Source of the DNA: an uncultured Duncaniella sp.
Lineage (GTDB): Bacteria; Bacteroidota; Bacteroidia; Bacteroidales; Muribaculaceae
Length of the DNA: 64,000 nt
Assembly (NCBI RefSeq): GCF_910577345.1
Contig: NZ_CAJTMT010000012.1
Span: 1 to 64,000, forward strand
Direction of reading: 5' to 3'
Shown here: positions 1 through 7,940 of the stretch, piece after piece
Position numbering within the stretch: the stretch's first letter is position 1
Layout: every line of letters begins with the position of its first letter
Notes under the pieces: generated by a model
Told to the model about the DNA's origin: nothing
The model's input: only the letters and a program-made list of their open reading frames with translations
Databases searched by the model: none
Position numbers and translations under genes: made by a program

Positions 1-74
1 CGCAGGTTGCTCCTCAGCAGAGCCTGTTTCCTCTTCAGCCAACTTACAAAGATACGCTCTTTCGATCAAAAAAT

Positions 75-136
75 CATCCTACCATTTTACAATTAGGAAA
101 TAAATGGTCTGTTACATCCTACCATTTTACAATTAG
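75..136. repeat. Two-copy 22-base direct repeat
   Basis: Positions 75-96 and 115-136 are identical over 22 bases (each begins catcctacca and ends acaattag), a period of 40 bases. The 18 bases between them do not match anything nearby. Only two copies are seen, so this is not a CRISPR array. Its role is unknown; it lies downstream of the tRNA-Ser terminator. Confidence 0.75.
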
Positions 137-175
137 TCTTGTTTCGTGGCATTTCATGGCATACACGCAAAAGCA

Positions 176-208
176 GAAACCCTGTAAGTGAACTACTTAC
201 AGGGTTTC
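176..208 (-). terminator. Terminator of the tRNA-Ser gene
   Basis: A perfect 14-base-pair stem (176-189 with 195-208) with a five-base loop lies 10 bases downstream of the tRNA 3' end. On the minus strand it is followed by TGCTTTTG, a weak uridine run. This is consistent with intrinsic termination of the tRNA transcript. Confidence 0.75.
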
Positions 209-218
209 GCAATGGTTT

Positions 219-308
219 TGGCGGAGAGGACGAGATTCGAACTCGTGGTAGGATTGCTCCTACGTCAGTTTAGCAAACTGGTGGTTTCAGCCACTCACCC
301 ACCTCTCC
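219..308 (-). tRNA. tRNA-Ser (anticodon GCU)
   Basis: Read on the minus strand the gene folds as a class II tRNA. The acceptor strands GGAGAGG (302-308) and CCTCTCC (223-229) pair, and the discriminator base is G, as in serine tRNAs. The 3' CCA is encoded at 219-221. The anticodon arm CAGTTTGCTAAACTG presents GCT. The long variable arm pairs GTAGGA with TCCTAC, and the T arm holds GTTCGAATC. The serine identity follows from the anticodon, the long variable arm and the G discriminator. It would read AGC and AGU codons. Confidence 0.97.
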
Positions 309-391
309 AAAATGTTTTGTCTGTCCTGCGCTCAGGACTTTTGTTTTAAGGTTTTTGTTTCATTGCTGAGGTGTTTTCCTTAAAAGCACTG

Positions 392-423
392 CAAAGTTAG
401 GGCTTTGTTCGGAATCCACCAAA
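392..423 (-). promoter_or_regulatory. Promoter of tRNA-Ser
   Basis: On the minus strand this reads TTTG (420-423), a 20-base gap, and TAACTTTG (392-399), a full match to the Bacteroidota -33/-7 promoter pattern. Transcription would start near 386, about 78 bases before the mature tRNA. The leader contains a small hairpin at 322-337. Confidence 0.8.
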
Positions 424-626
424 TATTTTGGCAACTTTTTTAATGGAATGTTAAAGATTTTTTTACTCTTTAAGTTAAAACAGTTGATTTTCAGATGGGT
501 ATGGCAGGAAGGAAAATTTAATTCAAACCGTAGGCCGCTGGACATCGCTGAACAGAGTTGGAAAATAATCGATCGTGTTAGGTATAGCATGAGCTATTTG
601 CGGGGAATTTATATAACACGGATAAA

Positions 627-1526
627 TCACATCGAATATGCCACTGATGCTTGCAGGAAGGGGGCAGCTTTTCGGGAGCAGTCAAAATATTCGGTGGTGC
701 CGGTCTTGCCATTGACTCGACATGACATTTTCAATGACACTCCTCCCATTGCCTCGACATATAGATTGTCGCCAAGGCGATGCCTGTATTTCAGCATAGG
801 GCGGAAAGATGTAGAGGTGAAACGGCATGTCTTGGGTAAATCTTCATGACCGGGTCTGAAATAAAATGATTTGACATCAATATCCGCACCGGCACACAAC
901 AGAGTGTTTTTCCCGGGGATATACTCGACTCCAAACATACCGCCATAAAGATTTATGGTCCATCTCTCATTGAATCTATGACGATACATGAAAACCAAAA
1001 ACGCCGGAATTTTCGATGTGCTGTTGATCATCACCAGCGGTCCTATGCCAAACTGAGTGTCACGACTGTGACGCAACATAAGCAGTCCCATTGCGATAGC
1101 CGAGATACGTTCGTAGCCACCGATGCCAAATTCGCTGTTGATCATAGCGATTTCCATCAGAGGCTTACCAAACAAGCGTGTTCTTGCCGTAGCTGTTGCC
1201 CCTAATTGCCATATAATATGAATATCGTTAAGTCCGATGTCGTCAGGGTCATAACCGCCGCTCAACGCTCCCGGTTCAAAATCGACCTTAACCGAATTGT
1301 ATTTGGCATTAGCGGTGAGCGTGAAGGACTTTCGTTTGAGGCATTCATACGAAACTCTCGCTCCAAAACCATCTCTCACAGCGCCCCAAGCATGATCACA
1401 TTGAAGATTGATATTGGTCTTCACCATGCCATATCCACCGGAACTGACATTGACATCTTCTTGAGTCTGGCCGAGTAAGGCCGGTGCTGTCAGGCAAGCC
1501 AACAGTAGTAGATAAATCCGAATCAT
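627..1526 (-). CDS. Predicted secreted outer-membrane beta-barrel protein (DUF6268-like)
   Basis: The protein is 299 residues from the ATG at 1526. That start is preferred over upstream codons because it opens directly into a signal peptide (MIRIYLLLLACLTAPALLGQ). The rest alternates short beta-strand-like segments with turns and has many aromatic residues. Phrases such as FGARVSYECL, LKYRHRLGDN and the short C-terminal strand ending in AYSM fit an outer-membrane barrel. I think it resembles the DUF6268 group of Bacteroidota barrels, but that is from memory and uncertain. It stands alone, divergent from uvrA. Function unknown. Confidence 0.6.
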   Translation of the reverse strand: MIRIYLLLLACLTAPALLGQTQEDVNVSSGGYGMVKTNINLQCDHAWGAVRDGFGARVSYECLKRKSFTLTANAKYNSVKVDFEPGALSGGYDPDDIGLNDIHIIWQLGATATARTRLFGKPLMEIAMINSEFGIGGYERISAIAMGLLMLRHSRDTQFGIGPLVMINSTSKIPAFLVFMYRHRFNERWTINLYGGMFGVEYIPGKNTLLCAGADIDVKSFYFRPGHEDLPKTCRFTSTSFRPMLKYRHRLGDNLYVEAMGGVSLKMSCRVNGKTGTTEYFDCSRKAAPFLQASVAYSM

Positions 1527-1696
1527 AATATATAAAAAACACAAAATCCATAGAGAATAGTATTCTACACGCCAATATGCCCGCCGACAAATCGACAAAC
1601 CGCCGAATCATACATATCAATTGCAGCAGGAACAAAACAGACCGATAAATCACCTTTTTCAATCCGAATTTGACACCACGCAACCCATAACCATTA

Positions 1697-1738
1697 AAAA
1701 GACGTCAATGTCCGTTCTGTTTTACTCCAACGTCTTTT
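1697..1738. terminator. Orphan hairpin between divergent genes
   Basis: AAAAGACGT (1697-1705) pairs with ACGTCTTTT (1730-1738). It has A/T runs on both sides and could terminate in either direction, but no gene end lies near it. It may belong to a short unseen transcript or be a remnant. Confidence 0.35.
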
Positions 1739-1771
1739 CTATTTTATTAAGTTTCGGCAACAGCGTGGGAG

Positions 1772-1803
1772 TTTGCATTTGAGGCGACTTTTTCGTAACT
1801 TTG
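1772..1803 (+). promoter_or_regulatory. Promoter of uvrA
   Basis: TTTG (1772-1775), a 20-base gap and TAACTTTG (1796-1803) match the Bacteroidota promoter pattern. Transcription would begin near 1810. That places the in-frame TTG at 1801 upstream of the transcript and supports the ATG at 1831 as the uvrA start. Confidence 0.75.
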
Positions 1804-1830
1804 TATGTTACATTTGAAGGAACCGAAAAA

Positions 1831-4707
1831 ATGCAGCAAGTCAACAATATATCTTCTCAAGAACAGAACATACAGGTGCTGGGTGCCAAGGTCAACAACC
1901 TCCGGGATGTCGACGTTGAGATTCCGCGCGGTAAACTCGTGGTCATCACGGGTGTATCCGGCTCCGGAAAATCATCCCTTGCCTTCGACACTCTCTATGC
2001 CGAGGGACAGCGACGCTACGTCGAGAGCCTAAGCAGCTACGCCCGCCAATTCATGGGCAAGATGCCCAAACCCGAATGTAAAGCCATACTCGGGCTTCCT
2101 CCGGCAATCGCCATCGAGCAGAAAGTCAACACCCGCAACCCTCGAAGCACAGTCGGGACCTCCACGGAAATATATGATTACATGCGCCTGCTCTTCGGGC
2201 GCGTAGGCCATACCTTCTCACCTGTCAGCGGCGAGGAGGTGAAAAAGCACACCATCGAGGATGTGGTCGCCTACGTCACCACTTTCCCCGAAGGATCACG
2301 CGCTGCAATTGTCGCGCCCATCATTCTTCCCGAAGGGCGCAAATTCGCATCGCAACTCGACGTCTATCTCAAAGCAGGCTACTCCCGACTGATGCGCGAC
2401 GGCAGCTTTGTCGACATAGAGGAACTTCTCGGTGAAGTCCGTGCATCGGACAACCCCGACAGCTACAAAGCCGAAGACTATACGCTGCTCATCGACCGTC
2501 TCGCTGTCTCCCCCGAAGCTGATGAAATCAGCCGTCTCAACGACTCGGTCGAAGCCGCATTCTTTGAAGGCCGCGACCGTCTTAGCATCCTCATCTGGGG
2601 TGAAGAAGGACTCGTGGAAAAGGAATTCTCGAAAATCTTCGAGGCCGACGGTATCCGCTTCGAACCGCCGACCGACATGATGTTCAACTTCAACAATCCC
2701 GTAGGTGCATGTCCGACATGCGGAGGTTTCGGAAAAGTCCTCGGAGTTGACGAAAGGCTCGTCGTCCCCAATAACACACTGTCAATCTACGACAATGCAA
2801 TCGCCTGCTGGCGAGGCGACAAGATGAGCGAATGGAAACGCGTGTTCATCGCTGATGCCGCGCAGTTCAACTTCCCCATCCATAAACCCTACCTCGATCT
2901 CACGCAGGAAGAAAAAGACCTGCTCTGGCATGGTCCAAAAGACCTTACGGGCGTGAAGATGACCTACGGCGATTTCCCCTCGCTCGACAACTTCTTCAAG
3001 ATGCTCGACGAGAATCAATACAAGATCCAATACCGTGTCATGAAGGCGCGCTATCAAGGCAAAACCATCTGTCCCGAATGTCACGGTTCGCGACTTAAGA
3101 AAACCGCATCCTATGTCAAGGTCGGCGGTAAGACCATAGGTGAACTTGTCAGTATGCCTGTGAGCCGTCTGCTCGAATTTTTCCGCAACCTTTCGCTCAA
3201 CGAGCAGGATGCAAAGATTGCAGGCCGTCTGCTGCGCGAAATCAACAACCGCATTTCATATCTTGAAGAGGTCGGTCTCGGCTATCTTACGCTCGACCGC
3301 CTTTCATCGTCGCTTTCGGGTGGCGAGAGCCAACGCATCAATCTCGCGACATCGCTCGGAAGCAGCCTTGTCGGGTCGTTATACATCCTTGACGAACCCT
3401 CAATCGGACTCCATTCGCGCGACACCGAGCGCTTGATTTCAGTGCTTAAGAAACTCCGCGACCTCGGCAATACGGTCGTTGTGGTCGAGCATGACGAGGA
3501 AATCATGCGTTCGTCCGACTATCTCATTGACGTCGGCCCCGATGCCGGACGTCTCGGCGGCAACATAATCTATCAGGGAGAACCATCAGAGCTTATCCCC
3601 TCTCAGGGAGCCTCTGAAACCAACGGCAGCTACACAGCCCGCTATCTCACCGGAGAGCTGACAATTCCCGTCCCCAAGCAACGCAGGAAATGGCGCGACT
3701 CAATAAAGGTCATCGGTGCGATGGAACATAACCTGAAGGACATTGACGTGCAGTTTCCTCTCGGTGTGATGACAGTCGTCACCGGTGTCAGTGGTTCAGG
3801 CAAATCAACCCTTGTCCGCGACATTCTTTTCCGTGCACTCAACCGCCATCTCGGCAACCCCGGCGATGCACCCGGTACTTTCCGCCGTCTCGATGGAGAG
3901 CTCAGCCGTATAAAAAATGTGGAATTCGTGGACCAGAACCCTATCGGGAAGTCAACACGCTCAAATCCTGCCACATATCTCAAAGCATTCGACGAAATCC
4001 GCAAACTCTTCGCATCCACCCAGGGTGCAAAACAGATGGGTTACTCAGCCTCGGATTTCTCGTTCAATTCCGAAGGCGGACGCTGCGAGGAGTGCAAGGG
4101 CGAAGGCTACATCACCATCGAGATGCAGTTCATGGCCGACATCACCGTCCCCTGCGAATCCTGTCACGGCAAACGCTATCAGAAGGAAATTCTTGAAGTG
4201 GAATATCGCGGAAAGAATATCTACGACATCCTTGAAATGACCATCGACCAGGCCATTGAATTTTTCAGCGAAGCCGGTGGAACGCAGGAGAAACGCATCG
4301 TCAAACGCCTCCAGCCGCTCAGCGACGTAGGCCTGGGCTACATCAAGGTCGGACAGAATTCATCGTCACTCTCCGGAGGCGAGAACCAACGTGTGAAACT
4401 CGCATCATTTTTCGCCGACGAGAAGGCCGAACCGACACTCTACATATTTGACGAGCCGACAACCGGCCTGCATTTCCACGACATCGCCACACTCATGAAA
4501 TCATTTGACCGTCTTATAGCACTCGGCCACACTGTACTCATCATCGAGCACAACATGGACGTAATCAAATGCGCCGACCACGTAATTGACATAGGCCCGG
4601 AAGGCGGCGATGCAGGAGGACGGCTTGTAGCGACCGGCACACCGGAAGAAATCACCGAGTGTCCCGAATCATACACAGGACGCTTCCTAAAGGAAAAATT
4701 GCAGTAG
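1831..4707 (+). CDS. uvrA: Excinuclease ABC subunit UvrA
   Basis: UvrA is the damage-sensing ATPase of nucleotide excision repair; it loads UvrB at lesions. The 958-residue protein has the family's usual length and double ABC layout. Walker A motifs GVSGSGKS lie near residues 41 and 652. ABC signatures SLSGGESQR and SLSGGENQR lie near 495 and 847, followed by LDEPSIGLH and FDEPTTGLH. Zinc-finger cysteine pairs are seen in ACPTCGG and CPECHG (first half) and in RCEECKG and CESCHG (second half). The ATG at 1831 was chosen over an in-frame TTG at 1801 because a promoter box covers 1796-1803. It appears to be transcribed alone, with the next gene 110 bases downstream. Confidence 0.98.
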   Translation: MQQVNNISSQEQNIQVLGAKVNNLRDVDVEIPRGKLVVITGVSGSGKSSLAFDTLYAEGQRRYVESLSSYARQFMGKMPKPECKAILGLPPAIAIEQKVNTRNPRSTVGTSTEIYDYMRLLFGRVGHTFSPVSGEEVKKHTIEDVVAYVTTFPEGSRAAIVAPIILPEGRKFASQLDVYLKAGYSRLMRDGSFVDIEELLGEVRASDNPDSYKAEDYTLLIDRLAVSPEADEISRLNDSVEAAFFEGRDRLSILIWGEEGLVEKEFSKIFEADGIRFEPPTDMMFNFNNPVGACPTCGGFGKVLGVDERLVVPNNTLSIYDNAIACWRGDKMSEWKRVFIADAAQFNFPIHKPYLDLTQEEKDLLWHGPKDLTGVKMTYGDFPSLDNFFKMLDENQYKIQYRVMKARYQGKTICPECHGSRLKKTASYVKVGGKTIGELVSMPVSRLLEFFRNLSLNEQDAKIAGRLLREINNRISYLEEVGLGYLTLDRLSSSLSGGESQRINLATSLGSSLVGSLYILDEPSIGLHSRDTERLISVLKKLRDLGNTVVVVEHDEEIMRSSDYLIDVGPDAGRLGGNIIYQGEPSELIPSQGASETNGSYTARYLTGELTIPVPKQRRKWRDSIKVIGAMEHNLKDIDVQFPLGVMTVVTGVSGSGKSTLVRDILFRALNRHLGNPGDAPGTFRRLDGELSRIKNVEFVDQNPIGKSTRSNPATYLKAFDEIRKLFASTQGAKQMGYSASDFSFNSEGGRCEECKGEGYITIEMQFMADITVPCESCHGKRYQKEILEVEYRGKNIYDILEMTIDQAIEFFSEAGGTQEKRIVKRLQPLSDVGLGYIKVGQNSSSLSGGENQRVKLASFFADEKAEPTLYIFDEPTTGLHFHDIATLMKSFDRLIALGHTVLIIEHNMDVIKCADHVIDIGPEGGDAGGRLVATGTPEEITECPESYTGRFLKEKLQ

Positions 4708-4817
4708 TTCCTGCCGGTCCTGACACACCGGACAAGCTCAATCTAAATAAATAAAAACAGTGGTGCTTACGGCACCCGAAGAATTCTCAGACAAAACAGA
4801 AAAATCATATAATCATC

Positions 4818-5888
4818 ATGGCAAAAATCGGAGATCGCGTCCGCTTCCTCAATTCAGTCGGAGGTGGCATAATCAAACGAATCGAAGGAAATATAGCATA
4901 CGTTGACGACAACGGATTCGAGACCCCTACCCTCATCCGCGAATGTGTGGTCGTTGCCTCTCCCGAGGTCACCGAGAAAAAAGTGGCGCTGACACAGGAT
5001 GAAATCAAACCAACCGTCAAACCGTCGGCAAACTCAAAGCCCTCATCCACTCCGGCACCTTCCGAACTTCCCGTCGAGGAAACCCCGGAGGGCGACAAGC
5101 TCAACGTAGTCCTCGCCTACGAGCCGAATGACATCAAGCATCTCAATTCTTCTACTTTCGACACGTATCTCGTCAACGACTCCAACTACTATCTCTATTT
5201 CACTTACCTCTCCCGCGCAGACGAAGCAAATGGATGGACCACGCGCTATGCAGGAGTTGTCGAGCCGAACATCCAGGTATTTCTTGAAGAGATTTCCGGC
5301 TCCGACCTCCCGGCGATGGACCGCATAGCCGTCCAGATGATTGCATTCAAATCGGACCGCGAATTCAAAATCAAATCACCGGTCGCAATCGAGACAGCGC
5401 TCGACACTACCAAATTTTTCAAACTCCACTGCTTCCGCTCCAACCCCTATTTCGACAAAGAGGTGATTGCTGTGGATCTTGTGACTAACGATGTCCCCCG
5501 TCAGCGCATGGTTCTCGATTCATCGCAACTCGAAAAAGGGATCAAAGCCAAGAAAGCTGTCGACCGTCCTGTCAAGCGCCCGGTGCAGAAGCATCAGCCC
5601 AAACGCGGTGACCGTATCGAAGTGGACCTGCACATCAACGAACTTGTCGACACGACCGCCGGACTTTCTCCCGCCGACATCCTCAATCTCCAGATTGACG
5701 AATTCCGCAAGGTCATGGATGCAAACCTCAAGAACAAGGGGCAGAAAATCGTATTCATCCACGGCAAAGGCGAAGGAGTGCTCCGCGCGGCTCTCATGAA
5801 AGAACTCAACCACCGCTACAAAGGTCACGATGTTCAGGATGCCTCATTCCGTGAATTCGGCTTCGGAGCCACTCAGGTCACCATCTGA
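4818..5888 (+). CDS. DUF2027 and Smr domain protein
   Basis: This 356-residue protein begins with a small beta-rich module (MAKIGDRVRFLNSVGGG) typical of Bacteroidota DUF2027 proteins. A proline/serine-rich linker follows near residues 65-90, then a central beta domain. It ends in an Smr domain from about residue 264 (VDLHINEL, then IHGKGEG near 314). Smr domains, known from the MutS2 C terminus, bind or nick branched nucleic acids or act on RNA; DxH and HGxG-type motifs are both visible here. Substrate and role are unknown. It is two bases upstream of the next gene, so the two are probably co-transcribed. Its position after uvrA hints at nucleic-acid maintenance but does not prove it. Confidence 0.85.
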   Translation: MAKIGDRVRFLNSVGGGIIKRIEGNIAYVDDNGFETPTLIRECVVVASPEVTEKKVALTQDEIKPTVKPSANSKPSSTPAPSELPVEETPEGDKLNVVLAYEPNDIKHLNSSTFDTYLVNDSNYYLYFTYLSRADEANGWTTRYAGVVEPNIQVFLEEISGSDLPAMDRIAVQMIAFKSDREFKIKSPVAIETALDTTKFFKLHCFRSNPYFDKEVIAVDLVTNDVPRQRMVLDSSQLEKGIKAKKAVDRPVKRPVQKHQPKRGDRIEVDLHINELVDTTAGLSPADILNLQIDEFRKVMDANLKNKGQKIVFIHGKGEGVLRAALMKELNHRYKGHDVQDASFREFGFGATQVTI

Positions 5889-5890
5889 TT

Positions 5891-6703
5891 ATGATACTCT
5901 GGTTCTCAGGCACAGGCAATTCCCGCTTCGTTGCCGAGCGGCTGTCTATCCTGCTCGGCCAACGGATGACTGAATTGCGCCCCTCAGTCACAGCCACGCC
6001 ATTGACACTCCCGGAGGATGACACGGCTGTCTATTGGGTATTCCCTGTCTATTCATGGGGAGTACCACCTTATATACGTTCAGTCATCCGCGACATAAAC
6101 CTTGACATTCAGTCTGACCAAGCCCTCGTCCATCACCTCATTCTCACCTGTGGCGATGATTGCGGTCTCACGGCCGAAATGTGGCGCAAGGATGTCAGGT
6201 CGCGTGGATGGCAAGACGGCAATGCCTATTCGGTCATAATGCCCAACAATTATGTATGCATGACCGGATTCGATGTCGACCCTAAAGCTCTGGAAGAGAA
6301 GAAACTCGCGGAGGCCCCTGCAAGAATCAAGACCATTGCGGACGAACTGCGCGGCTATAGCGTGGCGCAGGGTCGACGCGATGATATTGTCCGCGGAAGC
6401 TTCGCATGGATCAAGACAAAGGTAATCTATCCGTGGTTTGTCCGCTATGCCATGTCGCCCAAGCCCTTCCATTACACCAAAGAGTGCATCTCATGCGGAA
6501 AATGTGCGGCCACATGTCCGTTGCGCAATATCTCGATGCAGCCCGACACGCAACCTGATGCCTCCGGACGCACGCGCAAACACCCCGTATGGTGCAGGGA
6601 TTGTGCAGGTTGTCTCGGGTGTTACCACATCTGCCCCCGCCACGCCGTGATGTATGGAAAATCCACTCGAAAAAAAGGTCAATATTTCAATCCCTTTGTG
6701 TGA
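5891..6703 (+). CDS. EFR1-type flavodoxin-ferredoxin fusion
   Basis: The 270-residue protein joins an N-terminal flavodoxin-like half to two C-terminal [4Fe-4S] motifs. The flavin-phosphate loop is FSGTGNSRFVA at residues 5-15. The clusters are CISCGKCAATCP near 199 and CRDCAGCLGCYHICP near 235. This architecture matches the EFR1 family of anaerobe electron carriers. It is soluble, with no signal peptide. It probably moves low-potential electrons, but the partner is not visible. It starts two bases after the Smr gene and is followed by rubrerythrin after an inverted repeat, so a role in redox or oxidative-stress handling is a reasonable inference. Confidence 0.87.
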   Translation: MILWFSGTGNSRFVAERLSILLGQRMTELRPSVTATPLTLPEDDTAVYWVFPVYSWGVPPYIRSVIRDINLDIQSDQALVHHLILTCGDDCGLTAEMWRKDVRSRGWQDGNAYSVIMPNNYVCMTGFDVDPKALEEKKLAEAPARIKTIADELRGYSVAQGRRDDIVRGSFAWIKTKVIYPWFVRYAMSPKPFHYTKECISCGKCAATCPLRNISMQPDTQPDASGRTRKHPVWCRDCAGCLGCYHICPRHAVMYGKSTRKKGQYFNPFV

Positions 6704-6717
6704 ACTCTTTGTCCGCT

Positions 6718-6765
6718 TGATGCGTTTAGACTATGTAAACAAAATTAGTCTACTTTAACGCATCA
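6718..6765. promoter_or_regulatory. Long imperfect inverted repeat before rubrerythrin
   Basis: Arms 6718-6733 and 6746-6765 pair as TGATGCGTT...AACGCATCA plus TAGACTA...TAGTCTA, with a three-base bulge and a 12-base loop. It lies 16 bases before the rubrerythrin ATG and 14 bases after the upstream stop. It has no uridine run, so an operator or a 5' RNA hairpin is as likely as a terminator. Confidence 0.55.
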
Positions 6766-6781
6766 ATTCAGTATTAAAAAT

Positions 6782-7363
6782 ATGGAAAAGAAATCGATCA
6801 AAGGCACCAAGACCGAGCATAATCTTCTCGCTTCATTCGCAGGTGAAAGCCAGGCACGCTCACGCTATACCCTCTTTGCAAAGAAAGCCCGTGAGGAAGG
6901 CTACGAACAGATTGCAAAAATCTTCCTCATCACTGCAGAGCAGGAGTTAAGCCATGCCGAACTCTTCTTCTCGCGTCTCGAAGGCGGCGTGGTTGAGATC
7001 AACGCAGGTTATCCCGCAGGTGTAGTTGCCGATACAATGACCAATCTCCGCGAAGCCGCTGCAGGCGAACGCGAGGAATGGAGCGACCTCTACGCATCGT
7101 TTGCCACTACCGCCGAAGAAGAAGGCTTCAAGGATATTGCAGCTATTTTCAAGATGGTAGCCAAGGTTGAGATCGAGCATGAGCAGCGCTATCTGCGTCT
7201 TCTCGAGCGTCTGACCAACGGTCAGGAGTTCTCAAGCGAGACCGAAGAGGAATGGCAGTGTATGCACTGCGGCTATGTCCACAAAGGCAAGTCAGCTCCC
7301 AAGCGCTGCCCCGTCTGCGGCAAGGAGCAAGGCTATTTCGAGCGCAAAGCCGAGAACTATTAA
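6782..7363 (+). CDS. rbr: Rubrerythrin
   Basis: Rubrerythrin reduces hydrogen peroxide in the cytoplasm of anaerobes using a diiron site fed by a rubredoxin centre. The 193 residues contain the ferritin-like four-helix domain with iron-ligand motifs (ESQARSRY near 21, EQELSHAE near 58, EIEHEQRY near 125). A C-terminal rubredoxin-like domain has CMHCGYVH near residue 160 and CPVCG near 176. Length and order are canonical. The inverted repeat upstream and the strong terminator at 7407-7460 suggest a monocistronic, separately regulated unit. Confidence 0.97.
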   Translation: MEKKSIKGTKTEHNLLASFAGESQARSRYTLFAKKAREEGYEQIAKIFLITAEQELSHAELFFSRLEGGVVEINAGYPAGVVADTMTNLREAAAGEREEWSDLYASFATTAEEEGFKDIAAIFKMVAKVEIEHEQRYLRLLERLTNGQEFSSETEEEWQCMHCGYVHKGKSAPKRCPVCGKEQGYFERKAENY

Positions 7364-7406
7364 TTTTGAATCCTTCCACTACGCATTATTAGCGTAATCC
7401 ACAATA

Positions 7407-7460
7407 CAATTACCTCCCGCCAAAAGTTTCATGGAACTTTGGCGGGAGGTATTGCTTTTT
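7407..7460 (+). terminator. Strong intrinsic terminator of rubrerythrin
   Basis: ACCTCCCGCCAAAAGTT (7412-7428) pairs with AACTTTGGCGGGAGGT (7435-7450) apart from one unpaired A. It is followed by ATTGCTTTTT. It lies about 45 bases past the rubrerythrin stop. Confidence 0.92.
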
Positions 7461-7469
7461 CAAGCCAGA

Positions 7470-7570
7470 GAAAGGCACATAGAGACAGAAGGTCAGAAGA
7501 TACAAAAGATTAATTTCAAGCAGATTATATTTCTTCTGTTGCTTTTGTCTATTTTGTTCGTTTGTATCTA
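7470..7570. repeat. Purine-rich imperfect inverted repeat
   Basis: The purine-rich stretch around 7470-7500 (cacatagagacagaag) partly matches the reverse complement of the pyrimidine-rich stretch around 7530-7570 (cttctgttgcttttgtct). The match is roughly 70 percent by eye with small gaps. In wording it resembles the better-preserved element at 62170-62289, so both may be copies of one degenerate intergenic element. Confidence 0.35.
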
Positions 7571-7653
7571 TAACCTATGGTGTTTCCACACGCATTATTA
7601 TCGGACATCTTCGATGCCCGTGGGGGGGAATCATCAGTTACCCACACACCTTC

Positions 7654-7733
7654 GCGGCACGCAATTTCGCCCTGCGGGCTTCATTGCGTTGCCGCTCGAT
7701 GCGGGGCTACCATCGCATCGCTGCTCCGCAGCT
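7654..7733. repeat. Cluster of three hairpins
   Basis: Three palindromes follow each other. CGGCACGCAAT pairs with ATTGCGTTGCCG (7655-7694, one bulged base), with an inner CGCCC/GGGC stem. CGATGC pairs with GCATCG (7697-7720). GCTGC pairs with GCAGC just after. They lead directly into the tandem repeat array. The stretch is more GC-rich than its surroundings and holds no convincing gene. Reading frames through it on the plus strand are repeat translations. Confidence 0.6.
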
Positions 7734-7737
7734 TATC

Positions 7738-7940
7738 AATTGCCATCCGGAAAGATGATGGCACACCTTTTAGGTTCATTCGCCGTAAAATTGCCATCCG
7801 GAAAGATGATGTCACGCCCATAGGTTCATTCGCCCAAAAATTGCCATCCGGAAAGATGATGGCACGCCCATAGGTTCACTCGCTGCAAAATTGCCATCCG
7901 GAAAGATGATGGCACGCCTTTTAGGTTCATTCGCCGCAAG
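7738..7940. repeat. Four tandem copies of a 50-base palindromic repeat
   Basis: Units begin at TTGCCATCCGG near 7740, 7791, 7841 and 7891, giving periods of 51, 50 and 50 bases. Each unit contains GCCATC, nine bases, then GATGGC (an inverted repeat; unit 2 has GATGTC). Then comes a variable CATA or TTTTA step and GGTTCATTCGCC. The last unit contains the final codons and stop of the methyltransferase gene. On the minus strand a 51-base unit reads AANEPKRRAIIFPDGNF in one frame, but the 50-base units shift frame. Confidence 0.9.

Larger units (their letters stand above)
1..218. other. Window-edge intergenic stretch
   Basis: No gene can be supported here. The stretch holds two copies of a 22-base direct repeat (75-96 and 115-136) and the terminator hairpin of the tRNA gene (176-208). 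A possible minus-strand -7 box, TATCTTTG when read on that strand, lies at 47-54 and could drive a gene that lies outside the window. Confidence 0.4.

Noticed and set aside
75..136. CRISPR array
   Set aside because: Only two copies, a 40-base period with an 18-base gap, and no cas genes in the window.
448..849. Plus-strand 133-residue frame
   Set aside because: It overlaps the end of the beta-barrel gene on the other strand, has no recognisable domain and no promoter.
7431..7873. Plus-strand frames through the repeat array
   Set aside because: They are translations of the palindromic repeats (LPSGKMMA recurring in shifting frames) and begin inside the rubrerythrin terminator.
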